Source: Clostridia bacterium
GTDB lineage: Bacteria > Bacillota > Clostridia > Oscillospirales > Acutalibacteraceae
Assembly: GCA_017480265.1 (NCBI GenBank)
Contig: JAFVAZ010000023.1
Location: forward strand, 1-30,964
DNA: 30,964 nt
Reading direction: 5' to 3'
The position numbers and the translations under genes were made by a program. The notes under the pieces are model-generated. The model was not told the DNA's origin. It saw only the letters and a list, made by a program, of their open reading frames with translations, and made no database searches. Of this stretch, positions 5,741-14,645 are shown one piece after another (position 1 is the first letter of the stretch; each line of letters opens with the position of its first letter).

Positions 5741-8367
5741 TGGTGAAATATAGGGTGCACGAGGTAGCTAAAGACCTTGGGACTACTAGCAAAGATATAA
5801 TTAATTTGGTGAAAGAATATACAGGTGTAGAAAAAAAACACATGACGGCTCTATCTGAAGAAGAGCTAAATATCATCTTTGAGTACTATACGCAGCGTAA
5901 TCAGGTAGAGAATTTTGATGAGTACTTTTCTCAGATGGACCTAAAGCCTAAAAAGCCTGCAAAATCAGAGCCCGAGCAGGCAGCTGCGCCGGCAGAGAGC
6001 CTGGATGCGCCCCAAATAGCTAAAAAAGAAAGTAAAAAATCTATAAAGAAAGAATTTCCAAAAGAAGAGAACACAGGAAGCAATACCGAATATGTGACTG
6101 TAACCTCAAGAGGAAAAGAAAAAATAACTGCAGAAAAGGTAGAACCAATAAACCAAGAACAAAAGCAAAAGCCATTCCGCAAAACTGATGTGGGCAAAGA
6201 GCATTCTTCGGTACCGATCCATAAAAGAATCGCGGATGCAATAAAGCTCAAAGGCAGAAACTTTAAGTCTCAAGCGTTAAACCTCAAAGAGCAGACACTA
6301 TCTAAACATAATGAAAGTAATCAACACATAAAAAGAGAAACGCACACAAATATAAAGCCGAAAGATACCCAACAGAATCCCCCTCGTGTCCAAAAGCCCG
6401 CAGGACGCATCGTAGATACACGCTCTGCGCATGTTGATATTGAAAAATATAACGAGAAGTATGACCGATTAGCTTCTGAAAAAATGAGAATCGATAATAC
6501 TATCCATAAGCAGAAAATAACCCAGCGCTCCCAGAAAAGAGTAAACCTTAGGAACTCGCGCAAAGAAACAGAAGCAGAAAGATTAAAAAGAATAGCGTTA
6601 GAAAGAAAAAATAAACCTATCACCATCTCCGTCCCTGAGGAGATTACCGTAGGAGACTTAGCCCTAAAGCTTAAGGCAACAGCTTCTGAAGTTATCAAAA
6701 AATTGATGGTGCTGGGGACAATGGCATCTATCAACGATGTGATAGACTTCGATACAGCTAGTTTAGTTGCGATGGAATTCCACGCTAAAGTAGAAAAAGA
6801 AGTGGTAGTCACTATAGAAGAGATGATCATAGATGATAGTGAAGATGCAGATGAAAATTTGAGCCCTAGAGCGCCGGTAGTGGTAGTTATGGGGCATGTA
6901 GACCACGGCAAGACTTCCCTTTTGGATGCGATAAGGCAAGAAAATGTGACTTCTACAGAAGCAGGCGGGATAACTCAGCACATAGGGGCATACAGGGTAA
7001 GCCTAAACGGAAAAGAAATAACTTTCCTGGATACACCGGGGCACGAAGCTTTCACTACTATGCGAGCTAGAGGAGCACAGGTGACGGATATCGCTATCTT
7101 AGTAGTAGCAGCAGATGATGGCATTATGCCACAGACGATAGAGGCTATCAATCATGCGAAAGCCGCAGAAGTTTCCATTATCGTAGCTATAAATAAAATA
7201 GATAAGCCGGGAGCAAACCCAGACAATATCAAGCAGCAACTCACGGAGCACGGCTTAGTGCCAGAGGAATGGGGTGGAGATGTCCCGTGTATCTTAGTTT
7301 CTGCTAAGAAAAAAGAAGGCATTGATGATCTACTAGAGATGATAAACCTCGTAGCAGAAATGAAAGAATTAAAAGCAAATAAAGAGAGAGCCGCAAGAGG
7401 AACAGTCATAGAAGCAAAGCTGGATAAAGGCAAAGGTCCGGTAGCAACGGTCTTAGTGCAAAACGGTACGTTGCATACAGGAGATATAGTAGTAGCGGGT
7501 ACCGCAGTTGGTAAGGTCCGCGCTATGACGAACGATGTTGGCAGGAGGGTAAAAGCCGCAGGTCCATCTGTACCGGTAGAGATAACAGGTCTTGATAGTG
7601 TCCCACTAGGTGGAGATAAATTCAACTGTGTATCTGATGAGAGGTTAGCTAGGGAGCTAGTGGAGCAAAGGCGAGATAAGATAAAAGAAGAGCTGTTTAA
7701 TTCGCAAACAAAGGTAACTTTAGATAACCTGTTTGACCAAATGCAGCAAGGCGATGTGAAAGAATTAAGGATAATTGTGAAAGCAGACGTGCAAGGTTCT
7801 GTAGAAGCTGTAAAGCAATCGCTTGAGAAAATCAGTAACTCTGAGGTCAGAGTTAGGGTGATCCACGGTGCGGTGGGTGCTATCAATGAATCTGACGTTA
7901 TGCTTGCAAATGCTTCCAATGCGATTATAGTTGGGTTTAATGTACGCCCGGAAGTACAGGCAGAAGAAAATGCTAAGATTAGCGGTGTAGATATCCGCCT
8001 ATATAGAGTGATATATAATTGCATAGATGAGATAACGGCAGCGATGAAAGGTATGCTAGCGCCTAAAGTAAGAGAAGTGCAATTGGGCAGGGCAGAGTGC
8101 AGGCAAATTTACAAAATCTCAAATGTAGGGACAATAGCGGGTTGCTATGTAGTGGACGGCAAAATCTCTAGGAACGCCAATATACGAGTAGTCAGAGAAG
8201 GTATAGTTATCGTCGAAGACGAAATAGCATCTTTAAAAAGGTTCAAAGATGACGTGAAGGAAGTTCTGCAGGGATACGAATGCGGAATAGGCTTGCAAAA
8301 GTTCAATGATATAAAAAACGGCGATGTGTTTGAGGCGTTTGTATTAGAAGAATACAACGAAGAGTAA
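5737..8367 (+). CDS. infB: Translation initiation factor IF-2
   Basis: IF-2 is the GTPase that places initiator fMet-tRNA on the 30S subunit and promotes 50S joining. From ATG 5737 it has 876 residues. A first IF2_N domain spans about 1-50, then a charged, low-complexity Lys/Glu linker to about 285, a second IF2_N near 295-345, and the G domain from about 383 (G1 GHVDHGKT at 386-393, DTPGH, NKID), followed by domains II-IV. An ATG at 5728 is in frame but abuts AAGGAGG with no spacer, so translation cannot well start there. ATG 5737 has 9 bases of spacing and a 4-base overlap with ylxQ. rbfA, which often follows, is absent. Confidence 0.96.
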   Translation: MMVKYRVHEVAKDLGTTSKDIINLVKEYTGVEKKHMTALSEEELNIIFEYYTQRNQVENFDEYFSQMDLKPKKPAKSEPEQAAAPAESLDAPQIAKKESKKSIKKEFPKEENTGSNTEYVTVTSRGKEKITAEKVEPINQEQKQKPFRKTDVGKEHSSVPIHKRIADAIKLKGRNFKSQALNLKEQTLSKHNESNQHIKRETHTNIKPKDTQQNPPRVQKPAGRIVDTRSAHVDIEKYNEKYDRLASEKMRIDNTIHKQKITQRSQKRVNLRNSRKETEAERLKRIALERKNKPITISVPEEITVGDLALKLKATASEVIKKLMVLGTMASINDVIDFDTASLVAMEFHAKVEKEVVVTIEEMIIDDSEDADENLSPRAPVVVVMGHVDHGKTSLLDAIRQENVTSTEAGGITQHIGAYRVSLNGKEITFLDTPGHEAFTTMRARGAQVTDIAILVVAADDGIMPQTIEAINHAKAAEVSIIVAINKIDKPGANPDNIKQQLTEHGLVPEEWGGDVPCILVSAKKKEGIDDLLEMINLVAEMKELKANKERAARGTVIEAKLDKGKGPVATVLVQNGTLHTGDIVVAGTAVGKVRAMTNDVGRRVKAAGPSVPVEITGLDSVPLGGDKFNCVSDERLARELVEQRRDKIKEELFNSQTKVTLDNLFDQMQQGDVKELRIIVKADVQGSVEAVKQSLEKISNSEVRVRVIHGAVGAINESDVMLANASNAIIVGFNVRPEVQAEENAKISGVDIRLYRVIYNCIDEITAAMKGMLAPKVREVQLGRAECRQIYKISNVGTIAGCYVVDGKISRNANIRVVREGIVIVEDEIASLKRFKDDVKEVLQGYECGIGLQKFNDIKNGDVFEAFVLEEYNEE

Positions 8368-8430
8368 ATTTTATAAGATATACGAAAGCTAGTTGTAAAG
8401 GCGACTCATCTTTAATAAACACCATAAAAA

Positions 8431-8467
8431 TAAAGGTACATGCAAAAGCCATGCGCCTTTATTTTTG
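8431..8467. terminator. Bidirectional terminator after infB
   Basis: TAAAGG pairs with CCTTTA, and after one wobble and one mismatch CATG pairs with CATG across a seven-base loop. ATTTTTG follows on the plus strand, and a T-rich run follows on the minus strand. It would end infB transcripts and, from the other side, those of the convergent glycosyltransferase. Confidence 0.75.
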
Positions 8468-8520
8468 CTGGTTTATAGCGTAAAAGGTTGAATTAGAGTG
8501 CATTTTAGATTATTTTTAAA

Positions 8521-9513
8521 TTACATGTTTTGAGAATTCTCTTGCAATTGGCAAACCGGAAAAGGAATCTTGACATATGACGGTAAAATAATATTGTCGC
8601 CAACGCCTCTATAATGACTGCTTTTGAACATATTAATTGAACAGTTAGACCTTTTTAAATTTAATAAAAAGCCTTTAAAATTCGATTTTGCTAAATGTTC
8701 GCGGAAGATACAATAGAAAACCTGGATTTTTATCCTGTAGGCATATAAAACAAACCTTTTTTTATAGTATTTATATACACCTTTGTCTTCTAGAAAATGC
8801 CTGATAATGCCTAGCGATTTAATAAAATCATTTATCTTTTTATCGGTCATAGAAGCAATCATACTACTTGAGTGGCGCCTATAATAGTATAACGACTTTG
8901 AAGTGACAGCTACTTTATTGGCGCGCCAAAATAACCTATGAGTAGTTGCAACGTCTTCGTAGTACATAGATGGAAACCATATGCCGTTTTCTACGAATAG
9001 ACTTCTCTTATATAATTTATTCCAAGCATAGTGGTGCAAAGTTATATCAGAGATTAATTTTCCGATAGCTTGCTTTTTAGAGTAAACCTTCGTCTTAGAA
9101 GTAAACGGCATGTAGATATTAAATCCGGAATTATCGTAATATAAGTTATAGTTGCAGCATGCAATATCTGCATTATTTTTAGTAGCTAGTTTATAGAGTT
9201 TACTTAAAAAAAGAGGGGATAAAAAATCGTCGCTATCTAAAAATGCGATATATTCTCCTCTAGCTTTTTTTATACCAGTGTTTCTTGCTTCGCTCAGGCC
9301 TTTGTTCTCCTGATTAATTATCACCACGTTTTCGTGTGAGTTTGCGAAGTTTTCTATAATAGATGAACTTTTATCCGTTGAGCCATCGTTGACTATAATA
9401 GTTTCAAAATCTTTGAAAGTTTGCTTTTTCACGGAAGCTAAAGCCTTTTCTAAAAAATTTTCTGTATTATAAACCGGTATAATCAAGCTTATTTTGGGCG
9501 TATACATAGGCAT
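8521..9513 (-). CDS. Family 2 glycosyltransferase
   Basis: A 330-residue GT-A fold enzyme. ISLIIPVYNTE near residue 9 starts the nucleotide-sugar fold, VNDGSTD (about 41-47) and the DxD-type DSDD (about 93-96) bind the nucleotide-sugar and metal, and NKLYKRS and YYEDVATTHR further on are typical of Firmicute GT2 enzymes that decorate wall or capsular polymers. No membrane segment is seen. Acceptor and sugar cannot be told. ATG 9513 follows AAGGAGAGGG closely; ATG 9507 (Met3) is an equally possible start. It is a single gene with its own promoter, diverging from alr. Confidence 0.9.
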   Translation of the reverse strand: MPMYTPKISLIIPVYNTENFLEKALASVKKQTFKDFETIIVNDGSTDKSSSIIENFANSHENVVIINQENKGLSEARNTGIKKARGEYIAFLDSDDFLSPLFLSKLYKLATKNNADIACCNYNLYYDNSGFNIYMPFTSKTKVYSKKQAIGKLISDITLHHYAWNKLYKRSLFVENGIWFPSMYYEDVATTHRLFWRANKVAVTSKSLYYYRRHSSSMIASMTDKKINDFIKSLGIIRHFLEDKGVYKYYKKRFVLYAYRIKIQVFYCIFREHLAKSNFKGFLLNLKRSNCSINMFKSSHYRGVGDNIILPSYVKIPFPVCQLQENSQNM

Positions 9514-9565
9514 ACCCTCTCCTTAATTTTTAAATAATATAAAAATCCATATTTATTATTATCTT

Positions 9566-9594
9566 AGTATATCATATGTAATATGAAAAGACAA
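9566..9594 (-). promoter_or_regulatory. Promoter of the glycosyltransferase gene
   Basis: On the minus strand TTGTCT (9594-9589) and TATACT (9571-9566) are 17 bases apart, about 50 bases before the start codon. Confidence 0.6.
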
Positions 9595-9615
9595 AACGTA
9601 AAACCTGTAATTCAT

Positions 9616-9644
9616 TTGACAAAATAGGCGCATAAGAATATAAT
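9616..9644 (+). promoter_or_regulatory. alr promoter
   Basis: A perfect consensus sigma-A promoter: TTGACA (9616-9621), 17 bases, TATAAT (9639-9644). The alr start lies 35 bases downstream behind GGGAGGA. Confidence 0.85.
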
Positions 9645-9678
9645 AAAACATTAGCGTATCGAGGGAGGACAAATTTTT

Positions 9679-10884
9679 ATGAATGATTTTTTTAAACGTA
9701 CTTGGGCACAAATCAATCTAGATGCTATAGAAAATAATTTTTTACAAGTTAAAAGTGCGCTAAAAAAAGGAACAAAAATCATGTGTGTCTTAAAGGCAGA
9801 CGCGTATGGTCATGGCGCTGAGGTGCTAGCTCACGAATATGAAAGGCTTGGAGCGGAGTGGTTTGCCGTTTCCAATCTGGAAGAAGCTATTCAATTAAGA
9901 GATGATAAGATCTTGAAGCCGATATTAATTTTAGGATTTACGCCACCTAAATTAGCCCTGGAGCTCAATAGGCGTAATGTTACTCAAACGGTATTTTCAA
10001 AGAAATATGCCGAAGAATTGTCTAAAGAAGCAGTCAGCAGGCATGTCACTATAAATATACATATCAAAGTGGATACCGGAATGAGCAGATTGGGATTTAT
10101 TTTTCAAGATAAAGACCGCGATTTAAATTCAATAGATGAAATTCAATATATATCAAATTTACCCAATTTAAATTTAGAAGGGATTTTTACTCATTTTGCT
10201 ATAGCTGACGAACCTGGGTTTGGAGTGCAGCAGACCCTCAATCAATATGAAAAATTTAGATTTCTCATAGAAGAGCTTGAGCAGCGCAATGTACATATTC
10301 CAATTAAACATTGCAGCAATAGTGCAGCTATTTTAAATTACGAAAATATGAACTTAGATATGGTCAGGGCAGGGCTTATCCTATATGGATTATACCCATC
10401 GGACTATAAGGTAAAAGATCTAAACTTGACACCGGCTATGGAGCTAAAATCTGTAATCTCGCAAATAAAAGAAGTAGCTGCCGGAACAAAAGTCAGTTAT
10501 GGCTGCACCTATACTACCGAGAAAACAACGAAAATCGCAACAGTCCCTATAGGATATGCAGACGGGTATATTGGAGCATTTGCAGGGAAAGCTTATATGT
10601 TAATAAATGGGCAAAAAGCTAGAATCATAGGGAAAATATGCATGGACCAGTTGATGTTGGATGTAACAGATATTAAAGATATATCCGAAAATAGTGAAGT
10701 GGTTGTGTTTGGCCGATCTGGCAGCGAGTATATTAGTATTGATGATTTGGCCAAAATCGCCGGGACTATAAACTATGAACTTCTGTGCTTACTTAGCAAA
10801 AGAGTTCCCAGGATTTATGTGAAAAATAGCGACGTAGTAGATCAGCTAAATTATATTTGTCCTACAGATGGTTGGTTTAGCTGA
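9679..10884 (+). CDS. alr: Alanine racemase
   Basis: A PLP-dependent fold-type III racemase interconverting L- and D-alanine to supply D-Ala for peptidoglycan. At 401 residues it is slightly longer than the usual 370-390. The PLP lysine is K39 in VLKADAYGHG. The opposing catalytic tyrosine is Y274 in VSYGCTYTT, close to the usual Tyr265. The barrel motif HFAIAD, the HCSNSAA segment, the MVRAGLILYG segment and CMDQLMLD near the C-terminus are all in place. It is monocistronic behind a strong promoter; the mazEF-like genes that often follow alr in Bacilli are absent. Confidence 0.96.
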   Translation: MNDFFKRTWAQINLDAIENNFLQVKSALKKGTKIMCVLKADAYGHGAEVLAHEYERLGAEWFAVSNLEEAIQLRDDKILKPILILGFTPPKLALELNRRNVTQTVFSKKYAEELSKEAVSRHVTINIHIKVDTGMSRLGFIFQDKDRDLNSIDEIQYISNLPNLNLEGIFTHFAIADEPGFGVQQTLNQYEKFRFLIEELEQRNVHIPIKHCSNSAAILNYENMNLDMVRAGLILYGLYPSDYKVKDLNLTPAMELKSVISQIKEVAAGTKVSYGCTYTTEKTTKIATVPIGYADGYIGAFAGKAYMLINGQKARIIGKICMDQLMLDVTDIKDISENSEVVVFGRSGSEYISIDDLAKIAGTINYELLCLLSKRVPRIYVKNSDVVDQLNYICPTDGWFS

Positions 10885-11195
10885 AGTCCACGGTGCTTTA
10901 AAGAGTAACTAAGACCTTGTGATACAAAAATCTATGTAGGCTTGAAGTAGCAGAATACTTCCAAAGTTTAAGTATAAAATAAATGTGCAAGGCAGTCTGT
11001 AAAAGTTAGTAGGCTAATTGTAGTTTCTTGCTACTAATTATTATAAAAAGTGCCCAGACTTTTGGGATATTTTTTATTAATGCGTTGCAGTGTTAAATGT
11101 ATATTGACAATGTGAAATATATGCTGCATAATGTACTAGTATATAAATATTTTGATTGTATCCACATAATACTATGATTTTTAAGAGGTGCTTTT
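10885..11195. other. 311-base gap between alr and the V-ATPase operon
   Basis: No reading frame of note. It holds three hairpin-forming repeats: GAAGTA/TACTTC at 10944-10961, TTAGTAG/CTACTAA at 11006-11037 and AAAAGT/ACTTTT near 11045-11062. The last is followed by a T-rich stretch and may terminate alr. The V-ATPase promoter and leader fill the right part. No tRNA, T-box or riboswitch pattern was recognised. Confidence 0.4.
11104..11132 (+). promoter_or_regulatory. V-type ATPase operon promoter
   Basis: TTGACA (11104-11109) and CATAAT (11127-11132) are 17 bases apart. The leader to the first gene is about 55 bases, with AAGAGGTG as RBS. Confidence 0.7.
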
Positions 11196-11507
11196 ATGAA
11201 AGATATGATCGAGCGAATTATGGAAATGGACAAAACTGCGCAAGAAGTGACAAAGATAGTGCAGAAGGAAAAGTTAACTCTAGAGCAAGAGATTAAAGCC
11301 TTAAAAAACAATATCCGCTCAGAATACCTAATGCGAGCGAGGACAAGGATCGAAAGCAACAGGGTGCAAGAGCAGAAAATTGCGGACGAGAAGATAGATG
11401 ATATAAATGAATTTGGGAAAAAGGTTTTGGCTCGACTAGAAAAGCAATATATGAAAAATAAAGATATTTGGGTAAATGCTATAGTAACACATGTGATAGG
11501 AGAGTGA
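11196..11507 (+). CDS. V-type ATPase peripheral stalk subunit (G/H-like)
   Basis: A 103-residue, almost wholly helical and strongly charged protein with heptad-like spacing over about residues 10-85, the shape of the V/A-type ATPase stalk subunit called G, H (AhaH) or NtpF. It would pair with subunit E as the stator. Sequence identity in this family is low, so the call rests on the coiled coil, the length and the position as first gene of the operon. It ends 4 bases before the subunit C start. Confidence 0.75.
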   Translation: MKDMIERIMEMDKTAQEVTKIVQKEKLTLEQEIKALKNNIRSEYLMRARTRIESNRVQEQKIADEKIDDINEFGKKVLARLEKQYMKNKDIWVNAIVTHVIGE

Positions 11508-11511
11508 AGAA

Positions 11512-12114
11512 ATGCTTGCAAAATTCTCCTCAAATGTTATTTCAGCAAAAGTTTTGGCTATGTATGGGAAAAGGATAAAAAAAGAAGATTACTACAGTTT
11601 GCTAAATTGCAAGACTGTCTCAGAAGTTGCTTGCTACTTAAAGAATGATACCGCTTATAATAGAGAACTAAAAAATATAGATGAGATTAATATCCGAAGG
11701 CATGAGCTGGAATTTTTGATTAAGAATAAAATTTTAAATGACTTAGCTATAATAGGGAATTATGAATTTACAACAAGGGAAATATTTGCTCGATACATCA
11801 TAATAAAGTCAGAAGTTGAGTTGATAATACACATTTTAATGAATCTTTTATCAATGAAGAAAGAATATATATATTACGATCTGCCGGATTTCTTTAAGAT
11901 GCATACAAAGCTGAAATTGGATATGCTTTTAAATATAAATAATTATGAAGACTTTTATGATTTTTTGTATTATACTGTTTACTATAGATTACTTTTAAAT
12001 TTAAAGCCTAAATCTTCAGGTGAAGGGATAAATCTATCTAAAGCGGAACAAATATTATATAATTACCTTTATAAAAATTTTTTTGACTCTATAAAAAAGA
12101 TAAAAAATAAATGA
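11512..12114 (+). CDS. ntpC: V-type ATPase subunit C, N-terminal part (interrupted)
   Basis: 200 codons of the AC39/subunit C family, which plugs the central stalk onto the c-ring. SAKVLAMYGKRIKKEDYYSLL at the start and the DINIRR-like turn followed by a long helix (LEFLIKNKILNDLA) match the family. The frame stops at TGA 12112-12114 after KKIKNK, far short of the usual 330-350 residues. Reading on in the same frame gives immediately the missing rest of subunit C up to 12561; the full frame is 349 codons counting the TGA. So this is one gene with a single nonsense codon, not two natural genes. The cause (real mutation, read-through or base-call error) cannot be decided here. Confidence 0.8.
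   Translation: MLAKFSSNVISAKVLAMYGKRIKKEDYYSLLNCKTVSEVACYLKNDTAYNRELKNIDEINIRRHELEFLIKNKILNDLAIIGNYEFTTREIFARYIIIKSEVELIIHILMNLLSMKKEYIYYDLPDFFKMHTKLKLDMLLNINNYEDFYDFLYYTVYYRLLLNLKPKSSGEGINLSKAEQILYNYLYKNFFDSIKKIKNK
12112..12114 (+). other. In-frame TGA inside subunit C
   Basis: The only stop between 11512 and 12561 in this frame. The 23 codons after it up to the next ATG (12184) keep the AC39 pattern (FIDYSNFVRIIR, equivalent to the family's IDxxNixxxxR). They are therefore still protein-like and not part of an untranslated spacer. Confidence 0.85.
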
Positions 12115-12121
12115 ACCAGAG

Positions 12122-12142
12122 AAAATATAAAAAGTATATTTT
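12122..12142 (+). other. AU hairpin just after the in-frame TGA
   Basis: AAAATATA (12122-12129) pairs perfectly with TATATTTT (12135-12142) over a five-base loop, starting 7 bases after the TGA. Read-through stimulators sit at such distances, but a pure A/U stem in an AT-rich genome may be chance. Confidence 0.35.
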
Positions 12143-12183
12143 TATCATTTATAGATTACAGTAATTTTGTCAGGATAATTAGG

Positions 12184-12561
12184 ATGCATCGGATGAAAAA
12201 TTATAGTGATTTTGCGATCCTGGATAATGGGACGCTGAGGAAAGAAAATATCGAAGAAATGAAAAAAGCCATAAGTGAAGATGATATTTTTGACATAATG
12301 AAGAGGCTACCTCAGGGGAAAAAAATGTTTAAAATAAAGTACAACTACCTGGATCAACTACCGAAAAAGGCTATTTATAATAAGTATAGACATGCTATTT
12401 ATTCTTCTAATGATGCGTCTATGATTTTTTTATCTTATATGTTTTTATCTCAAATAGAGCTCGAAAATATAATTAATATCATAGAGGGTATTAGGTACAA
12501 AGTCTCTAGAGGAGAGATTGAAAATCTTCTGGTTTTAAATAATTTCCCATCTAAACTGTAG
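12184..12561 (+). CDS. ntpC: V-type ATPase subunit C, C-terminal part (interrupted)
   Basis: 125 codons in the same frame as the N-terminal part. They hold the C-terminal AC39 segment, with LSYMFLSQIELENIINIIEG and RYKVSRGEIENLL, where the family has its conserved helix of Glu/Asn-rich contacts. The ATG at 12184 has only a weak upstream GGAT, and a product starting here would lack the conserved IDxxN..R stretch encoded just before it. It is listed separately because an automated annotation will split the gene. It is best read as residues 225-349 of one subunit C. Confidence 0.75.
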   Translation: MHRMKNYSDFAILDNGTLRKENIEEMKKAISEDDIFDIMKRLPQGKKMFKIKYNYLDQLPKKAIYNKYRHAIYSSNDASMIFLSYMFLSQIELENIINIIEGIRYKVSRGEIENLLVLNNFPSKL

Positions 12562-12598
12562 CAACTTAAAGATAAAAATAAAGGGGGTAAGATCCAAA

Positions 12599-14560
12599 TT
12601 GGCTGTTTCTAAAATCAAGATCGCAAGTATTATTGGAGTCGATTCGGCACTTGACGACGTGGTAAGGTTATGCGGTAAATCGCAGTTTTTTCACCCAGAG
12701 AATGCTTTGAATTTTTTTTCTAAAACAAAGAATTTTAGCCCTTTCAAAGATAAAGATGAAATGCTAGCTCCTTTGAAAAAAATGCAAAATATCGTTTCTG
12801 CCATAGATAAAAAATTGGAGTACGTCAATATAGATGATTTCGAAGCTTCCATTAATGAAGTTAAAGATTACGTTGACTACTTATATATAAAGATAGAGAA
12901 ACTCTTGAAGAAAAAACAAGAAGCAGTAACTGCCATAGAAGCATACGGCAAGTCTTTGGCGCAGATAAAGCCTTTTGCTGGTCTAGATATTAATTTATCC
13001 GAGGTATCCAACTGCACCTATATAAAGGCGCGGTTTGGCAAATTGCCAAAGGAAAGTTACGATAAATTGATGAAAAAGAGCGAAGTTGAAAGCAACCCAT
13101 ATGTTTTGTTTTTCCCTTGTACTCATGACGAAAAATTTTACTGGGGCGTTTATTTTGCTCCGTTAGAGTTTAAGGCAGAGATAGATAGGATCTTCGCTAG
13201 ACTCTATTTCGAGCGTATCCGCATAGATGAAAAAGATGGCACCGTAGAAGAGAAGATAGCGCTAATAGAGAGTAAAATAAATGACGAAAAAGAAAACTTG
13301 GAGAAGATAAATGCCAAAATACAATCTTTTTGGGAAATACAAAAAGATCAATGCATGAGGTTTTATACTAAGCTTGAGGAACTGAACACCTATGCAAATA
13401 TTAAAAAATTTGCATCTAAATATCACAACAACTTCATATTGGTAGGCTGGATCCCAGAAGAAAACGAGGCAGAATTTTCCCAACTGCTAGATGGCTTAGA
13501 CGGGATAGAGTACTCCATAGATCGAGTGGAGTCTGAGGAAAAACATAAACCTCCTGTAAAATTAAAGAATAATTGGTTTTCACGTCCGTTTGAGACTTTT
13601 GTGAAAATGTATGGTCTACCCAATTATAACGAAATAGACCCTACTTGCTTTGTAGCTATAACGTACACTTTGATGTACGGCATAATGTTTGGAGATATAG
13701 GTCACGGTCTGATTTTAGCATTAGTGGGGGCTTTTATGTGGAAGCTAAAAAAATTTGCACTAGGTCCCATTATGGTGCGTTGTGGCTTATCCGGAGCCTT
13801 CTTTGGAGCAATATACGGTTCCGTTTTTGGTTATGAGCACGTTTTAGACCCTTTTTATAAAAGCGCCTTTGGGTTAGATGAAAAACCGATAGAAGTTATG
13901 GCTTCCAATACTATCATGAAGGTGATAGCGGCGGCTATTTTGCTTGGCATTATTTTGATCATAGCGGCGATACTTATGAAGATCTTTTTGTCAATAAAAT
14001 TACACGATATTGAGAACCTTTTATTTAGCCAAAATGGCATATGCGGTCTTATTTTTTATATTTCTCTTGTTGTAGCTTTAGTGGGACAAATGTTTTTAAA
14101 TATAAAAATTTTATCACCTGGCTATATAATCTTTTTGTTAGTTGTCCCGATATTTTTAATATTTTTAAAAAAGCCATTGTCAGATTTGCTTTTGGGCAAA
14201 AAAAATTGGCAACCGGCGTCTTGGGGAGAATATATTTCGCAGAGTTTTTTTGAAATCTACGTTGTATTATTGGAATTCATCCTAAATACGATTTCTTTCT
14301 TAAGGGTAGGTGCGTATGTTTTATCTCACGCTGGATTTATGATGGGCGTTTTTATAATAGCTGGGATGGTTCCGGCTCCGGGCAATATTGCAGTTGTGAT
14401 ATTTGGAAATGCATTTGTAATAGGGCTGGAAGGGCTTTTGGTAGGTATACAGGTTCTTCGTTTGGAATTTTATGAGATGTTTAGCAGATTTTTTGAAGGA
14501 AACGGAAAAGCTTTTGCCCCTGTGCAACTTCCCTGTAAATCTTTGGGCAATACCGGGTAA
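12599..14560 (+). CDS. ntpI: V-type ATPase subunit I
   Basis: The a-type stator subunit (653 residues) that forms the ion half-channels against the c-ring. The N-terminal half (about 1-330) is cytoplasmic and rich in coiled coil. The C-terminal half has about eight membrane segments, beginning around GLPNYNEIDPT and the FGDIGHG loop. The conserved arginine facing the ring is R569 in TISFLRVGAYVLSHAG. The start is TTG at 12599 behind GGGGGTAAG; the next in-frame ATG is too far inside. The gene lies between subunits C and K as in other Firmicute V-type operons. Confidence 0.93.
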   Translation: MAVSKIKIASIIGVDSALDDVVRLCGKSQFFHPENALNFFSKTKNFSPFKDKDEMLAPLKKMQNIVSAIDKKLEYVNIDDFEASINEVKDYVDYLYIKIEKLLKKKQEAVTAIEAYGKSLAQIKPFAGLDINLSEVSNCTYIKARFGKLPKESYDKLMKKSEVESNPYVLFFPCTHDEKFYWGVYFAPLEFKAEIDRIFARLYFERIRIDEKDGTVEEKIALIESKINDEKENLEKINAKIQSFWEIQKDQCMRFYTKLEELNTYANIKKFASKYHNNFILVGWIPEENEAEFSQLLDGLDGIEYSIDRVESEEKHKPPVKLKNNWFSRPFETFVKMYGLPNYNEIDPTCFVAITYTLMYGIMFGDIGHGLILALVGAFMWKLKKFALGPIMVRCGLSGAFFGAIYGSVFGYEHVLDPFYKSAFGLDEKPIEVMASNTIMKVIAAAILLGIILIIAAILMKIFLSIKLHDIENLLFSQNGICGLIFYISLVVALVGQMFLNIKILSPGYIIFLLVVPIFLIFLKKPLSDLLLGKKNWQPASWGEYISQSFFEIYVVLLEFILNTISFLRVGAYVLSHAGFMMGVFIIAGMVPAPGNIAVVIFGNAFVIGLEGLLVGIQVLRLEFYEMFSRFFEGNGKAFAPVQLPCKSLGNTG

Positions 14561-14602
14561 TGCAAGGTATTTAATAAATATTTTTTGTTGTATTGATTTA
14601 TG

Positions 14603-14611
14603 TGTTATAAT
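14603..14611 (+). promoter_or_regulatory. Candidate internal promoter before subunit K
   Basis: An extended -10 (TG, one base, TATAAT; 14603-14611) lies about 35 bases before the K gene. The -35 region is only loosely matched (TTGTTG with a 15-base spacer). Extra transcription of the c-ring gene would fit its high copy number in the complex, but the site is a prediction. Confidence 0.35.
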
Positions 14612-14645
14612 AGAGTTAATTTTAATGTAAACGGAGGATAATTCA

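Noticed and set aside
7152..8024. Long open frame on the minus strand opposite infB
   Set aside because: It is a shadow of the conserved IF-2 GTPase region, with Ser/Thr/Leu-rich low-information sequence and no family features. The same holds for other antisense frames over infB, accC-D and accA.
10885..11195. tRNA, T-box or riboswitch in the gap after alr
   Set aside because: No cloverleaf, no T-box GGTGG-ACCGCG pattern and no known aptamer core could be recognised; only simple hairpins.
12112..12114. TGA as selenocysteine or reassigned Trp/Gly codon
   Set aside because: TGA ends many other genes here in the normal way (feoB, the regulator, alr, fabD, birA, accB), Trp is encoded by TGG, and subunit C has no redox centre that would use selenocysteine.
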